A DNA stretch of 64,000 bases from Streptomyces durmitorensis (GTDB lineage Bacteria > Actinomycetota > Actinomycetes > Streptomycetales > Streptomycetaceae). Made by a program: the position numbers and the translations under genes. The stretch spans positions 9,651,410-9,715,409 of the forward strand of contig NZ_CP097289.1 of the NCBI RefSeq assembly GCF_023498005.1. The letters run 5' to 3'. The notes beneath the pieces were generated by a model. That model made no database searches and was not told where the DNA came from. It saw only the letters and a program-made list of their open reading frames with translations. Below, one piece after another: positions 17,728 through 26,486 of the stretch (position 1 is its first letter; each line of letters begins with the position of its first letter).

Positions 17728-18329
17728 GCGTGCTCCAGGGCGGCGCGCTTTTGCAGATAGCGGACCATGGTGATCAGGGCGTTGACGGACGACGCTTTGT
17801 CGCGCGCGTCGATGGTGACGACCGGGGTGTCGGGCAGCAGATCGAGCGCCTCCCGGACTGCTTCGGGGGTGTGTACCGCGCTGCCGTCGAACTGGTTGAG
17901 GGCCACAGCGAAGTCGAGGCCGTAGCTCTCGACCAGATCCATGACCTCGAAACTGTCGGCCAGTCGCTCGGGGTCCACCAGGACCAGGGCGCCCAGCGCT
18001 CCGCGGGCCATGTCGTCCCACAGATTGACGAACCGCTGCTGGCCCGGTGACCCGAACAGATACAGCACGATGCGCTCGCTGAGGGTCAGGCGACCGAAGT
18101 CCAGGGCGACCGTCGTCGTGGTCTTCCCCTGCACTCCCTTGAGGTCGTCGACTCTCTCCGAGAGGCTCGTCATCTGCTCCTCGGTGGACAGCGGCGCGAT
18201 CTCGGAGAGCGAGCCGATCAGAGTGGTCTTGCCGACGGCGAAGTGCCCGACGACCAGGATTTTCACCGCAGTCTGCTGTGCACCGCTGCGCACGTAGGCG
18301 TCCTCAGACAGAGAGAGCCTTGAGACCAT
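17724..18329 (-). CDS. cvnD: Conservon GTP-binding protein CvnD
   Basis: A 201-residue small GTPase of the actinobacterial conservon type. The P-loop GHFAVGKTTLIGSLS lies near residues 24-38. A Thr-rich switch I (GKTTTTVALDFGRL), switch II LFGSPGQQRF and a guanine-specificity-like ALNQFDG follow. Conservon GTPases act with CvnA (kinase-like), CvnB (roadblock) and CvnC (DUF742) at the membrane in a G-protein-like switch. ATG at 18327-18329; its 5' end overlaps the cvnC 3' end by 26 bp. The bound effector is unknown. Confidence 0.93.
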   Translation of the reverse strand: MVSRLSLSEDAYVRSGAQQTAVKILVVGHFAVGKTTLIGSLSEIAPLSTEEQMTSLSERVDDLKGVQGKTTTTVALDFGRLTLSERIVLYLFGSPGQQRFVNLWDDMARGALGALVLVDPERLADSFEVMDLVESYGLDFAVALNQFDGSAVHTPEAVREALDLLPDTPVVTIDARDKASSVNALITMVRYLQKRAALEHA

Positions 18330-18693
18330 CGAGCACCTCCTGAAGCAAGGCCTTGTTGGCGAGACGAGCCGAGGGAACCGGCGCACGGGTGACCAGATAG
18401 CCCCCCTCGGCGAGGGAACTGAGCAGCACCTTGACGACACCCAGAGGCAGCTGAGAATGGGCGGCGATCTCAGCGACCGAGAGGTAGCCGCTGGAGCACA
18501 TCTCCAGGATCTGCTGCTCCTCGGGCGAGAGCCGCTGGGGGCGCTGCTGCTCATCGGTGGATGTCGTGACGAGGGTGATGAGGGCGAACGCGCCCTCGTC
18601 GAGCAGGTCACGTCCACGGGTGATGACATAGGGCCGGACTAATTCGCCGGCCTCGGACACGAGCTCGGGCTCGGTGCGGTCCGGATCCGTCAT
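18304..18693 (-). CDS. cvnC: Conservon DUF742 protein CvnC
   Basis: A 129-residue DUF742 protein with a winged-helix-like fold. Conserved features are GELVRPYVITRGRD near the start, then SPEEQQILEMCSSGYLSVAE and LPLGVVKVLLSSLAEGGYL. These proteins bind the conservon partner proteins rather than having enzymatic activity. It overlaps cvnB at its start (ATGA) and cvnD at its end. Confidence 0.93.
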   Translation of the reverse strand: MTDPDRTEPELVSEAGELVRPYVITRGRDLLDEGAFALITLVTTSTDEQQRPQRLSPEEQQILEMCSSGYLSVAEIAAHSQLPLGVVKVLLSSLAEGGYLVTRAPVPSARLANKALLQEVLDGLKALSV

Positions 18694-19088
18694 GAGGTGA
18701 CCGTGTCGGTGCGGCGGGCGGTCGACATGGCCTTGCCCAGTCGGCTGACCAGCTGCTGCATCCGATACGTGATGTCTCCCATGTCGACCTCGGCGGACGC
18801 TGCCACGGCGAGGTAGGAGCCACCTCCTGCGGCATTCAGGAACACCCAGCCACCGTCGAACTCGATGAGCGTCTGGCGCCAGGTCGTGCCGTCGTCACCA
18901 CAAAAGAATCCGACGGACCGGCTGAGCGACTGCAGTCCGCTCACGGCGGCGGCCACCTTGTCGGCGTCGTCCCGGCCGATCTCCGCGGTGCGGGACATCT
19001 GCAGGCCGTCAGCAGAGATCAGGACCGCGTGCAGGGCATGGGGAATCGCCAGCGCGTCCTCGAGCATCCAGGACAGGTCGTCGCTCAC
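18690..19088 (-). CDS. cvnB: Conservon roadblock/LC7 protein CvnB
   Basis: A 132-residue Roadblock/LC7 protein with the typical HALHAVLISADGLQMSRT opening, a DDADKVAAAVSGLQSLSRSV helix and the SYLAVAASAEVDMGDITYRM strand-helix end. Roadblock proteins regulate small GTPases, here CvnD. Both ends overlap their neighbours by 4 bp (ATGA with cvnA and with cvnC), so the four signalling genes are translated as one unit. Confidence 0.93.
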   Translation of the reverse strand: MSDDLSWMLEDALAIPHALHAVLISADGLQMSRTAEIGRDDADKVAAAVSGLQSLSRSVGFFCGDDGTTWRQTLIEFDGGWVFLNAAGGGSYLAVAASAEVDMGDITYRMQQLVSRLGKAMSTARRTDTVTS

Positions 19089-20284
19089 GGGGCATCGAAT
19101 CCTTCGTGTGTATCGGCAGGAGTGTCGCGTTCGGCGGCCGGTACCCCCGCACTTCGGCCGCTGAGAGTGCCGCGCTGAAATGCGCCCATGGCCGCCACCC
19201 GTGCCTCCGCCGACCGGGCCGGCGGCGCAGTCGCTTCATCGGGCTGGTTGTCCGGCACGAGTGCCATGGCGCGGCGCTTGTTCTGTCGCCGGGGCAGGTC
19301 GCCCGCCGTCGTCGCGGGAGCCGAACCGCTGTCCCCTGTGCCCGCGTTGGCCCCTTGCGTTGCGGCGGGCCTCGCGGGTTCCGGCATGTCGGTCAACAAC
19401 TCCTTCGGCACCATCACCACCGCTCGGACGCCGCCGTAGGGAGAAGTGCTGTCGATGGTGACCGTGAACCCGAAGCGCGCGCACAGCGCACCGATCACCG
19501 CGAAACCGAACGCGGGAGGATTGCCGAGTTCGGAGACGCTCACCGCGGACCCACTGGACAGCAGAGCTGTGGCGGCCGTCTTCTCTTCCTCGCTCATCCC
19601 GACGCCTGCATCGTCGATCACGATGCACATGCCCTTGGGCACCGTCCGCACTTCGACGTCGACCATGGAGGACGGCGCCGAATAGCTGGTGGCGTTGTCG
19701 AGCAGTTCGGCCACCGTCAGCGCGACCGGCTCGACGGCGCGGCTGGTCACCGCGATGTCCACCCGCGAGGCGATGTCGATGCGCTGGTAGTGCCGGATAC
19801 GGCCCTGAGCTGCGCGGATCACGTCGTAGATGGATGCCGCATCCCGCTGCCGGCCGAGCCACCCGCCGCAGAGCACGGCAATGGACTGTGCACGCCGGTT
19901 GAACTGCGAGTTCATGTGGTCGACGTCCAGAAGATCCCGCAGCACGGCCGAATCGCCGTACTTCTTCTGCAGCCCGGAGATGGCCCGCTGCTGTTCCGCC
20001 GCGAGGCCCTGAAGGGTCTGCATCGCAGACTTCAGTACGGTATTGGTGGCGTTCTCCGCCTCTTCCTTTGCCTGTCGGACCACCTCGTCGTAGCCCCTGC
20101 GGAGCTCTGCGATGGTGGACTGGAGGTCAGCGTGGCTGCCCTGAAGTTCGGTCAGATCGCTTTCGAGTCCCCGCTTCTGACGGCGCAACGACTCAGTCGT
20201 TTTTCGCTGGCGAACGACCACCATGGTGGCGACAGGGACGCCGGCAGCAAGCGCCCAGACCGTCGGATCCTGCAAAATTGTCAT
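19085..20284 (-). CDS. cvnA: Conservon sensor kinase-like protein CvnA
   Basis: A 399-residue membrane-anchored histidine-kinase-like protein. One N-terminal membrane segment (about residues 8-24) is followed by a long coiled coil (about 30-110), then HMNSQFNRRAQSIAVLCGGW in the position of the dimerisation/His helix. The ATPase domain has an N-box VAELLDNATSYSAP, a G1 DDAGVGMS and a G2 GFAVIGALCARFG. The last 100 residues are low-complexity. The ATG at 20282-20284 starts right before the membrane segment. It heads the conservon; ligand unknown. Confidence 0.92.
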   Translation of the reverse strand: MTILQDPTVWALAAGVPVATMVVVRQRKTTESLRRQKRGLESDLTELQGSHADLQSTIAELRRGYDEVVRQAKEEAENATNTVLKSAMQTLQGLAAEQQRAISGLQKKYGDSAVLRDLLDVDHMNSQFNRRAQSIAVLCGGWLGRQRDAASIYDVIRAAQGRIRHYQRIDIASRVDIAVTSRAVEPVALTVAELLDNATSYSAPSSMVDVEVRTVPKGMCIVIDDAGVGMSEEEKTAATALLSSGSAVSVSELGNPPAFGFAVIGALCARFGFTVTIDSTSPYGGVRAVVMVPKELLTDMPEPARPAATQGANAGTGDSGSAPATTAGDLPRRQNKRRAMALVPDNQPDEATAPPARSAEARVAAMGAFQRGTLSGRSAGVPAAERDTPADTHEGFDAP

Positions 20285-20423
20285 GTGACTCTCTTTGAGC
20301 GGCTGGAGTCCAGCTCTCGGAATCTGTCCATGCGGACCCTCGGCGTGGGCAGCCTTCACCACCCGGAGAGCCCCCTGGCTGTAGCCAAGCCGAGGAAAAA
20401 GTCCACGTGGCATGTGCCCGAGA

Positions 20424-20456
20424 TCGTAACACCAAACGATCATGACACTTTGTCAA
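20424..20456 (-). promoter_or_regulatory. Possible promoter of the conservon operon
   Basis: On the minus strand TTGACA (20451-20456) is a perfect -35, and TACGAT (20424-20429) resembles a -10. The 22-base spacer is too long for a standard sigma-HrdB promoter, so only the -35 is persuasive. It lies about 140 bp upstream of the cvnA start. Confidence 0.3.
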
Positions 20457-20894
20457 GTACGCCACGCCGTGGCCACGTTGGCGAAAAAGCCATGCTTAGG
20501 TCAGTGAAGAAGATGTGAGCGCGACGTGGAGACTCGCGGCAGCCGGCCGCGCACTGAGTCGCCCAGCAGTGTGCTGTCCGAGTTTCCGCAGCGCAAAGAG
20601 CCCTCACCTGGTGACCGGATGCCCGCACCGGAACACGGGCCGGCAAGGCGAAGCATGGACGAGAGGCGTCCGCTCAGCGCAAGTTGGCTAATTTGGGCGC
20701 GGCTGGGGGAGTGCGAGGTGTCGACGCAGGCGTGCGCGCAGCGAGGCATCAAGTCACCACGCCCTGGCCGACATTGACGCCCTCGTGGGCCTGGGATTTA
20801 CTGCCCGCCGGCAGATCCGGATTGCGGAATCCGTGCCGTCAGATGAACTGTCCGAGGAGCAGGATCAGGCACGGCCGACGGGGGCGGAGGGCGG
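20457..20894. other. Gene-poor stretch left of the IS3 element
   Basis: No confident gene. On the plus strand, about 20752-20910, the frame reads ALADIDALVGLGFTARRQI and SVPSDELSEEQDQA and stops in the IS end. Its codon choice looks protein-like, so it may be the tail of a gene that was interrupted or deleted next to the IS. The upstream part is not readable. Confidence 0.4.
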
Positions 20895-20965
20895 GGGCCT
20901 TGACCCCTGATGTCGGACACACGAGACGCTGGTTCCTGAGGACCTGAGAACGGACATCTCGGGTC

Positions 20966-21265
20966 ATGAAGCATTACCCGCCGGAGTTCAAGGCGGACGC
21001 GGTCGCGCTCTACGAGTCGCGGCCGGAGGCGACGATCAGGTCGGTCGCTGCCGATCTGGGGATCAACCCGGAGACGTTGCGGAACTGCGTGAGGGCTGCC
21101 GGAGCAAGCCGTCCGCGGGGACGCCGGTCGCCGGAGGCGGCCCAGCCGCCGGCCCCGCTGGAGGCGGAGAGCGCGGCTTCGCGGAACAAGGTCCGCGAGC
21201 TGGAGGAGGAACGCGAGATCCTGCGGAAGGCGGCAAAGTACTTCGCCGGGGAGACGCGCTGGTGA
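20966..21265 (+). CDS. IS3-family transposase OrfA
   Basis: A 99-residue DNA-binding protein of the IS3 family. The N-terminal helix-turn-helix (YPPEFKADAVALYESRPEAT, then SVAADLGINPETLRNCVRAA) is followed by a leucine-zipper-like helix (KVRELEEEREILRKAAKYF) for multimerisation with OrfAB. ATG at 20966. Its stop overlaps the GTG start of orfB (GTGA at 21262-21265). Confidence 0.92.
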   Translation: MKHYPPEFKADAVALYESRPEATIRSVAADLGINPETLRNCVRAAGASRPRGRRSPEAAQPPAPLEAESAASRNKVRELEEEREILRKAAKYFAGETRW

Positions 21266-22173
21266 ACCGCTTCCAGTGCGTCGCTGACCTGCAGTGCCGC
21301 TACGGCGTGAAGCGGCTCTGCAGCGTCCTTGGCGTCAGCCGCTCGAGCTTCTCCTACTGGCGCCGGACAGCCGCCGACCGGGCCGCCCGGCAGGCGGCCG
21401 AGGCACAGCTGGCCGTCCGGATACGGGCGGTGCACCAGGAATCGGACGGCACCTACGGAGCGCCGAGGATCACCGCCGAGCTCCGGGAGACGATCGGTGA
21501 GGCGGTCAATCACAAGCGGGTCGCCAGGATCATGCGGGAGTCCGGGATCGAAGGGGTCCGGTTGCGCCGCCGGCACCGCACCACCATCCCCGATCCGGCT
21601 GCAGCCAGGGCCCCAGATCTGATCGTCCGCGACTTCACCGCAGCCAAGCCGAACACGAAGTACGTCGGCGACATCACCTACCTGCCCATCGAGGGCGGGA
21701 AGTTCTCCTACCTGGCGACCGTCATCGACCTCGCCTCGCGCCGTCTGGCCGGCTGGGCGATCGCCGACCACATGCGCGCGGACCTCGTGGTCGACGCCCT
21801 GGCCGCGGCCGTCCGCACCCGCGGCAGCCTCGCCGGATCGATCATGCACACCGACCACGGAGCCCAGTACACGAGCAACTCGAGCAGTGCCTTCGTTGAA
21901 GCCTGCAGGTCAGCAGGGGTCCGGCGAAGCATGAGCGCGGTCGGGTCCAGCGCGGACAACGCACTCGCCGAGTCTTTCAACGCAACCTTCAAACGCGAGA
22001 CCCTGCAGGGACGCAAGAGCTGGCCAGGCGGGCGAGAGGCCCGACTCGACGCGTTCAGATGGCTCCACCGCTACAACACCCGGCGCCGACACTCCCGCCT
22101 CGGACAACGATCACCGATCGCCTTCGAGAACGCCTTCCACCTCACACCAACTACGCTGACACCAGCCGCATAA
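21262..22173 (+). CDS. IS3-family transposase OrfB (DDE integrase core)
   Basis: A 303-residue catalytic subunit. An N-terminal HTH_21-like region (GTYGAPRITAELRE near 63-76) precedes the rve core. The catalytic triad is the Asp in YVGDITYLP (about 136), the Asp in MHTDHGAQYTS (about 196) and the Glu in NALAESFNATFKRE (about 232), followed by the usual YNTRRRHSRLG. GTG at 21262 overlaps the orfA stop. In IS3 elements OrfAB is normally made by -1 frameshifting; I did not verify a slippery site, and here stop-start coupling is also possible. Confidence 0.92.
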   Translation: MNRFQCVADLQCRYGVKRLCSVLGVSRSSFSYWRRTAADRAARQAAEAQLAVRIRAVHQESDGTYGAPRITAELRETIGEAVNHKRVARIMRESGIEGVRLRRRHRTTIPDPAAARAPDLIVRDFTAAKPNTKYVGDITYLPIEGGKFSYLATVIDLASRRLAGWAIADHMRADLVVDALAAAVRTRGSLAGSIMHTDHGAQYTSNSSSAFVEACRSAGVRRSMSAVGSSADNALAESFNATFKRETLQGRKSWPGGREARLDAFRWLHRYNTRRRHSRLGQRSPIAFENAFHLTPTTLTPAA

Positions 22174-22331
22174 CCCGTGTTCAGGATTCGGGGTCGAGGC
22201 CCAAGTCCGGCAGCCCGTCGGGCCCCGCCGCCGGGGACTGACTCTATTTTCGTGTCAGTCCCGTTTTGGGTGGGGGCCCGGTATTGGCGGTGGGGGCTGT
22301 GCTTCAGGCCGTGGCCGGTTAGGTGGGGTGG

Positions 22332-23018
22332 CTATTTCGTGTAGTTGTAGACAGTTGCCCGGGAGACGCCGAGCCGGTCGGCGATGTGCTGTGCGGAACT
22401 GCGGGCCTCAAAGAATCCCTCGTGATGCAGATGCCGGACCAGTTCGCGCTTCTGGTCGCGGTTAAGGCTGCGGGGGGTGCTGGAGCGCTGGGCCGCGAAG
22501 GAGTCGATGGCCGACCGCAGTTCGCGTCCCGTGCGGTCGCGCAGCGTCTCCAACGCCTCACCCGTATTTTCGTTGTCCGTGGCGACGAGGTTGGCCAGGG
22601 TCAGTGCCAGCGGGGACAGCGTGCTGACGTCCAGGTTCAGGCAGAGTGCCGCGACGTAACGCCCGTCAGCGTTCTTGATGCCGATCGAGGTGCTCTTCGC
22701 CGGGCGTCCGTCGGGGAACTGGTTGCTGTAGTTCTGGATGACGCTGGGGTAGTCGGGATCAGCGATGCGGCGCAGCCCCAACTCAGTGGCGGAGTCGCCG
22801 ACCTGCCGCCCGGAGAGGTTGTTCTCGATGGCGCGGATGGCGCTGTCGGGTCGGCGCAGATCGTGCAGGACGACTTCGCACAGGCCCGGGAACATGCGGC
22901 CGATGGCGACGGCGATGCGCTCAGCTTCCTGTACCAGGTGCTCGTCCTCCGCTACGAGAAATGCATCCTTCCGCACGGGGTGTGCGTCGGTGAGATCGTC
23001 TGGGGAGGGGTGTGCCAT
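22332..23018 (-). CDS. YheO/DauR-like transcriptional regulator (PAS-like plus HTH)
   Basis: A 228-residue regulator. The N-terminal YheO-type PAS-like domain contains FPGLCEVVLHDLRRPDSAIR, and the later part has STSIGIKNADGRYVAALCLN. The C-terminal DNA-binding domain has the conserved RDQKRELVRHLHHEGFF and IADRLGVSRATVYNYTK ending. Relatives such as DauR control amino-acid catabolic genes. It lies 25 bp downstream of the PLP enzyme gene in the same direction, so the two form an operon and the protein probably controls it. Confidence 0.88.
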   Translation of the reverse strand: MAHPSPDDLTDAHPVRKDAFLVAEDEHLVQEAERIAVAIGRMFPGLCEVVLHDLRRPDSAIRAIENNLSGRQVGDSATELGLRRIADPDYPSVIQNYSNQFPDGRPAKSTSIGIKNADGRYVAALCLNLDVSTLSPLALTLANLVATDNENTGEALETLRDRTGRELRSAIDSFAAQRSSTPRSLNRDQKRELVRHLHHEGFFEARSSAQHIADRLGVSRATVYNYTK

Positions 23019-23043
23019 CGCGCTTTCCTTTGCTGGTATCGGC

Positions 23044-24201
23044 TCAGTCGCTGGGCCCGGCGAAGACCGAGGCCAGCTGCTCGGCGGACTTCAGCCCCGC
23101 ACCGGTGAGGACGACCACGGTCGTCTCGCCCGGCGCGATGTCGCCCGTCGCGAGGAAGTGGTCGAGGGCTGCCGCGGCAACGCTGCTGGTCGGCTCGGCG
23201 TACAGGCCTCGCGCGCTCAGCGCACGGACCGCGGTGTGAATCCCCGCCTCCGGGACGGCGTAGGCGGCGCCATCGGAGCGGCGGATGGCCGCCACGGCCT
23301 CCGGCAGTCGGACCGGGCGGGCGATCGACGCGCCCTCGGCGATCGTCGGTACCCGCTCGCCGCGGCTGGAGGGGGCGATGCCGTTGAACGTGTCGGCAAT
23401 GGTCGCCCAGTGCTCGGGCTGCCCGACGAACAGGCGCGGGCGCCGGTCGATCTGGCCCGCCTCGAGCAGCTCGCCGAAGGCGAGGTCGCACCCGAGGATG
23501 TTGCTGCCCGCGCCGGCCACCAGGACGACGTTGTCGGGTGCGGTGAAGCCGAGGGACTCCCACATCTCGTAGGCGATGGTCTTGGTGCCCTGGAGGAACA
23601 TGGGGTGCCAGTTGTGGCTGGCGTAGGGGATCTGCTCCGACTGGCGGATCGCCTCGTCCGCGACCTCGTCGCGGGTACCGCCCACCAGCTCGACCTCCGC
23701 TCCGTAGGCGCGGGTTTGGAGGATCTTGGCCTCCGAGGTGAGGGCGGGAACGATCACCTTGGCTCGGATGCCGGCAGCGGCGGCGTAGGCGGCCACCGCA
23801 GAACCGCCGTTGCCCGAACTGTCCTCGAGGACGCGATCGGCGCCGTGCGCCACGAGGTGGGACATCATCACCGATACGCCCCGGTCCTTGAAGCTGGAGG
23901 TCGGGTTGAACCACTCCAGCTTGAAGTGCACGCGTCGGCCGGCCCAGTCGACCGGGACCATCGGCGTACACCCTTCTCCCAGGCTCACCCGGCGGGCGGC
24001 GTCGACGGGCAGGGCCGCGTGGTAGCGCCACAGGGACCGTTCGGCGGTGTCGATCTGCTCGGGCCGCAGGCCCGGCAGTGCACTGACGGCGAGAGGGCTG
24101 CCGTCCTTGCCCCGCCAGCGGGGCTCGTCCAGGGGGTAGCGCTGTCCGGACCGGTCGTACAGGTCGGGGGCAGTGGCGGCTGAGTGCTGTTCGGCATTCA
24201 T
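23044..24201 (-). CDS. PLP-dependent threonine synthase/ammonia-lyase-like enzyme
   Basis: A 385-residue fold-type II PLP enzyme. The Schiff-base lysine is K105 in NPTSSFKDRG and the phosphate loop is SSGNGGSA (128-135). A C-terminal VVLTGAGLKSAEQL completes the family pattern. It aligns with threonine synthase-like and diaminopropionate-type lyases. The neighbouring DauR-like regulator argues for an amino-acid catabolic rather than biosynthetic role, but the substrate cannot be fixed. The start at 24201 is followed by MNAEQHSAATAPDLYDRSG. The upstream 100 bp is AT-richer and probably holds the promoter. Confidence 0.85.
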   Translation of the reverse strand: MNAEQHSAATAPDLYDRSGQRYPLDEPRWRGKDGSPLAVSALPGLRPEQIDTAERSLWRYHAALPVDAARRVSLGEGCTPMVPVDWAGRRVHFKLEWFNPTSSFKDRGVSVMMSHLVAHGADRVLEDSSGNGGSAVAAYAAAAGIRAKVIVPALTSEAKILQTRAYGAEVELVGGTRDEVADEAIRQSEQIPYASHNWHPMFLQGTKTIAYEMWESLGFTAPDNVVLVAGAGSNILGCDLAFGELLEAGQIDRRPRLFVGQPEHWATIADTFNGIAPSSRGERVPTIAEGASIARPVRLPEAVAAIRRSDGAAYAVPEAGIHTAVRALSARGLYAEPTSSVAAAALDHFLATGDIAPGETTVVVLTGAGLKSAEQLASVFAGPSD

Positions 24202-24520
24202 GGACGGTTCCGGCTTCTCCTCGCTCGACGTGCGGTCGTGGGGTCCTGCGACCCGGCAGGCACGCTGCCATCCGCATGCTAGAGGAGGAGTCCAGATTTA
24301 AACAATGAGTCTAACTGGGTGCTTGGCGCTGTTTCATGGCCATGCATGGTGTTCTGGCGGCCTAGCCGCATTGGGGCGGGAGGGGGCAGTGAGCGAGCAG
24401 GCGGTGATGCGTCGGCAGGGGACTGTTTCGTCCCGGCACCTCCTGTCTCCTCCCAACTCGGCCCGGCCCACCACCCTGTGCCTGCTGGCCAGGCCGCTCG
24501 CCGCGCGGTACATCCAAAAC
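24202..24520. other. Upstream region and IS left flank
   Basis: Contains an AT-richer stretch (24280-24315), the likely promoter of the minus-strand PLP operon. The remainder leads into the transposase start at 24521 and should contain the left end of that element, which I could not delimit. Confidence 0.35.
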
Positions 24521-25285
24521 ATGACCCCGCACACCGGGTATCCCAGCGACCTGTCCGATGAACGCGATGAACGCTGGGAGCTGACCGCACCCGTACTCGC
24601 CGCCCGGCGGGCCCGGCGCCGCCGCGATGCCCTGGACATCGGCCGGCCGCCCGAGCACGACCTGCGACAGATCATGAATGCCATCCTGTACGTGGACCGC
24701 ACCGGGATCCCCTGGCGATATCTGCCGCACGATTTCGCCCCCTGGGCCACGACGTACGGCTACTTCACCACGTGGCAACAGGACGGCGTGTTCGAACAGC
24801 TCACCGGCCTGCTGCCGCTCCTGGTCCGGGAGGCCGAGGGCCGCGGGCCGCGGGCCCGAGCCCTCCGCCCGCATGCTGGACTCCCAGACCATCAAGACCT
24901 CCGCCAACGTGCACCTCGCCGACCAGGGCACGACGCGGGCAAACGCATCACCGGCCGCAAGCGCCATCTCGGCTGCGACACGTTGGGTCTGCTGCTGACC
25001 GTGCTGGTCACCGCGGCCAGCGTGTCCGACACCGCGGCCGGCGCCACCCTGCTGTCCCGCATCGCCGCCGCCCACCCGCGGGTGACCAAGGCACGGGTGG
25101 ACGCCGGCTACCGCACCACCGCCATCAACCACGGCGCCCGCCTCGGCATCGACGTCCACCCCGTCCAACGCCCGCCGGGCGTCCGCGGGTTCACCATCAT
25201 TGCGCGCCGCTGGACCATCGAGCGCAGCATCGGCTGGCTCATGCACCACCGCAGACTCACCCGCGACACCACCACGACGACGTCC
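24521..25285 (+). pseudogene. IS5-family transposase, double-frameshifted and fused to a foreign tail
   Basis: IS5-type DDE transposase from ATG 24521. The front half is intact (LRQIMNAILYVDRTGIPWRY, then WATTYGYFTTWQQDGVFEQL). Between about 24846 and 24945 the frame is shifted and then restored: the expected MLDSQTIKTSANVHLADQG appears in a neighbouring frame, so the first catalytic Asp is lost. The rear half is in frame (GKRITGRKRHLGCDTLGLLL, KARVDAGYRTT, WTIERSIGWLMHHRRLTRD). After about 25285 the typical transposase C-terminus is replaced by unrelated sequence while the frame stays open. Confidence 0.8.
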
Positions 25286-25678
25286 CGCGAGCGGCTGAAG
25301 AAGAGCGGCACGGAGACTGCGGCGAACGGCGTCTTCGCAGTGGTCACGATGAAGGACAAGGCCATGACCGGGGTACCGGCGGACGAGGTGGCGCCGATCA
25401 GCGGCGGGGGCTGGTCGTGGATCGCCCCGGACGGGGAGGCGGTCGGCTTCGACAGCGGCAACTCGACGAGCATCACCGTCGACAAGTACAACAACGCGGA
25501 TGCGGTGCAGCCGGGCACCTACCAGTGGCGTCTCCAGGCGTTCGACCTCACGCCCGCCCGGGCGAAAGGCGGCACCCTGATCTACGTGGACGGCGAGGAG
25601 AGCGCCCACCGCTGGAAGATTCCCGCTACCGACTCCGGGCCGCGCGCCGGCGAGCTGAAGAAGCAGCTCGCGGAGTAG
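25286..25678 (+). pseudogene. C-terminal fragment of a DUF4352-like (Ig-like) exported protein
   Basis: In frame with the preceding transposase but clearly from another gene: NGVFAVVTMKDKAMTGVPAD, GGGWSWIAPDGEAVGFDSGN, GTYQWRLQAFDL, TLIYVDGEESAHRWKIP and the end ELKKQLAE. The order of beta strands resembles the Ig-like C-terminal half of Streptomyces DUF4352 lipoproteins. The N-terminal lipobox part is missing, so the piece was captured by the transposon or left by a deletion. Confidence 0.55.
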
Positions 25679-25695
25679 ACGCCAAATGGCCCCCG

Positions 25696-25800
25696 TCAGC
25701 CGGTGCGTACCTTGAAGCGGTGCAGCATGTCCGGCAGGAACTGCTCCAGAAGTGCCTCGAGGCCGGCACCATGTGCGGCGGCCGCCAGCCGACGGCTCTC
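25696..25800 (-). pseudogene. C-terminal remnant of an unidentified gene
   Basis: The minus strand reads SRRLAAAAHGAGLEALLEQF then LPDMLHRFKVRTG and a stop at 25696-25698. It looks like a genuine helical C-terminus, but the upstream part is gone. The family is not recognised. Confidence 0.35.
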
Positions 25801-25846
25801 CTGGGGTCCACCGATCCTACGAATGACCGGCGTGGGCCCGAGCTAA

Positions 25847-26347
25847 AACGGTAGGACAAGCTTACGGCGAGCAGCCCCAGCCCACCTACTACCCGACGCC
25901 GCTGACCCCGAGTCCCTGCCGGCCGTCCGGGACATCGACGTCTACGACAGCGACGACTTCCCCGTCTACCGCTGGAGGCAGGCCCCCAAAGGCCTGGACA
26001 CCATGCGGCAGTTGCGGGAGCGGCGCCTACGGCCCGGCGGCCAGGAACCGGTCGCCGCGATCGAGTGCCGGGGCGGCAAGCGCAAGGCATGGCTGTACGA
26101 GATCGACAAGACGCTGCCGATACGGCCGATGACCTTCGCCAAGGAGGTCGCGCTTGACTGGGCGATGGCCCAACGGCAGACCTGCCCCTCGTGCTCCAGG
26201 CGGTATCACCGCTGCCTCCCGCTCAAGACCCTCGGATCCTGCCTGGAGTGCTACGACGGCACCCCGGCCGACCCTGACAGCTACACATACCCGCCCGCTG
26301 CTCCGGCGGCTTCCCGTCAGGCACCTTTGTACGCTGCTGCTGTGTAG
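25847..26347 (+). pseudogene. RRQRL-motif zinc-binding protein, 5' end uncertain
   Basis: Similar to the RRQRL-motif zinc-binding proteins carried by Streptomyces integrative elements. Family-like sequence starts at about 25929 (DIDVYDSDDFPVYRWRQAPK), then MRQLRERRLRPGGQEPVAAI and GGKRKAWLYEID. A two-knuckle zinc site follows (CPSC near 26190, CLEC near 26240). The frame is open from 25847, but the only ATG is at 26003, inside the conserved part. The start was therefore probably lost at a junction, unless a rare start is used. It lies near an integrase remnant, as in intact elements. Confidence 0.55.
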
Positions 26348-26486
26348 GCCACGCGCCGCTCAGACCCTTTTCGTAGACCACTTTCTTCGCCAGCGCTGAC
26401 CTCGAGCAGACCGCGCCCCGTGATGCCGCGCGAACGTCGCGGGCCGACGAGGGCCCCTTTGAATGCCTGGCAGAGGCTCATCTCGT

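Larger units (their letters stand above)
20895..22202 (+). mobile_element. IS3-family insertion sequence, apparently complete
   Basis: About 1.3 kb holding overlapping orfA and orfB flanked by imperfect terminal inverted repeats. The left end (from 20895, GGGCCTTGACCCC) and the right end (22202 read backwards, GGGCCTCGACCCC) share 12 of 13 bases, then diverge with scattered matches over about 13 more. No convincing target-site duplication is visible next to these ends, so the exact boundaries are uncertain. Both frames are intact and the DDE residues are present, so it may be active. Confidence 0.75.

Noticed and set aside
22174..22331. Possible riboswitch or RNA element right of the IS3 element
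   Set aside because: Only GC-rich filler; no paired stems consistent with a known class.
24521..25678. Treating the transposase-tail chimera as one functional protein
   Set aside because: The first catalytic Asp region is out of frame and the tail is from a different family, so a fused enzyme is unlikely.
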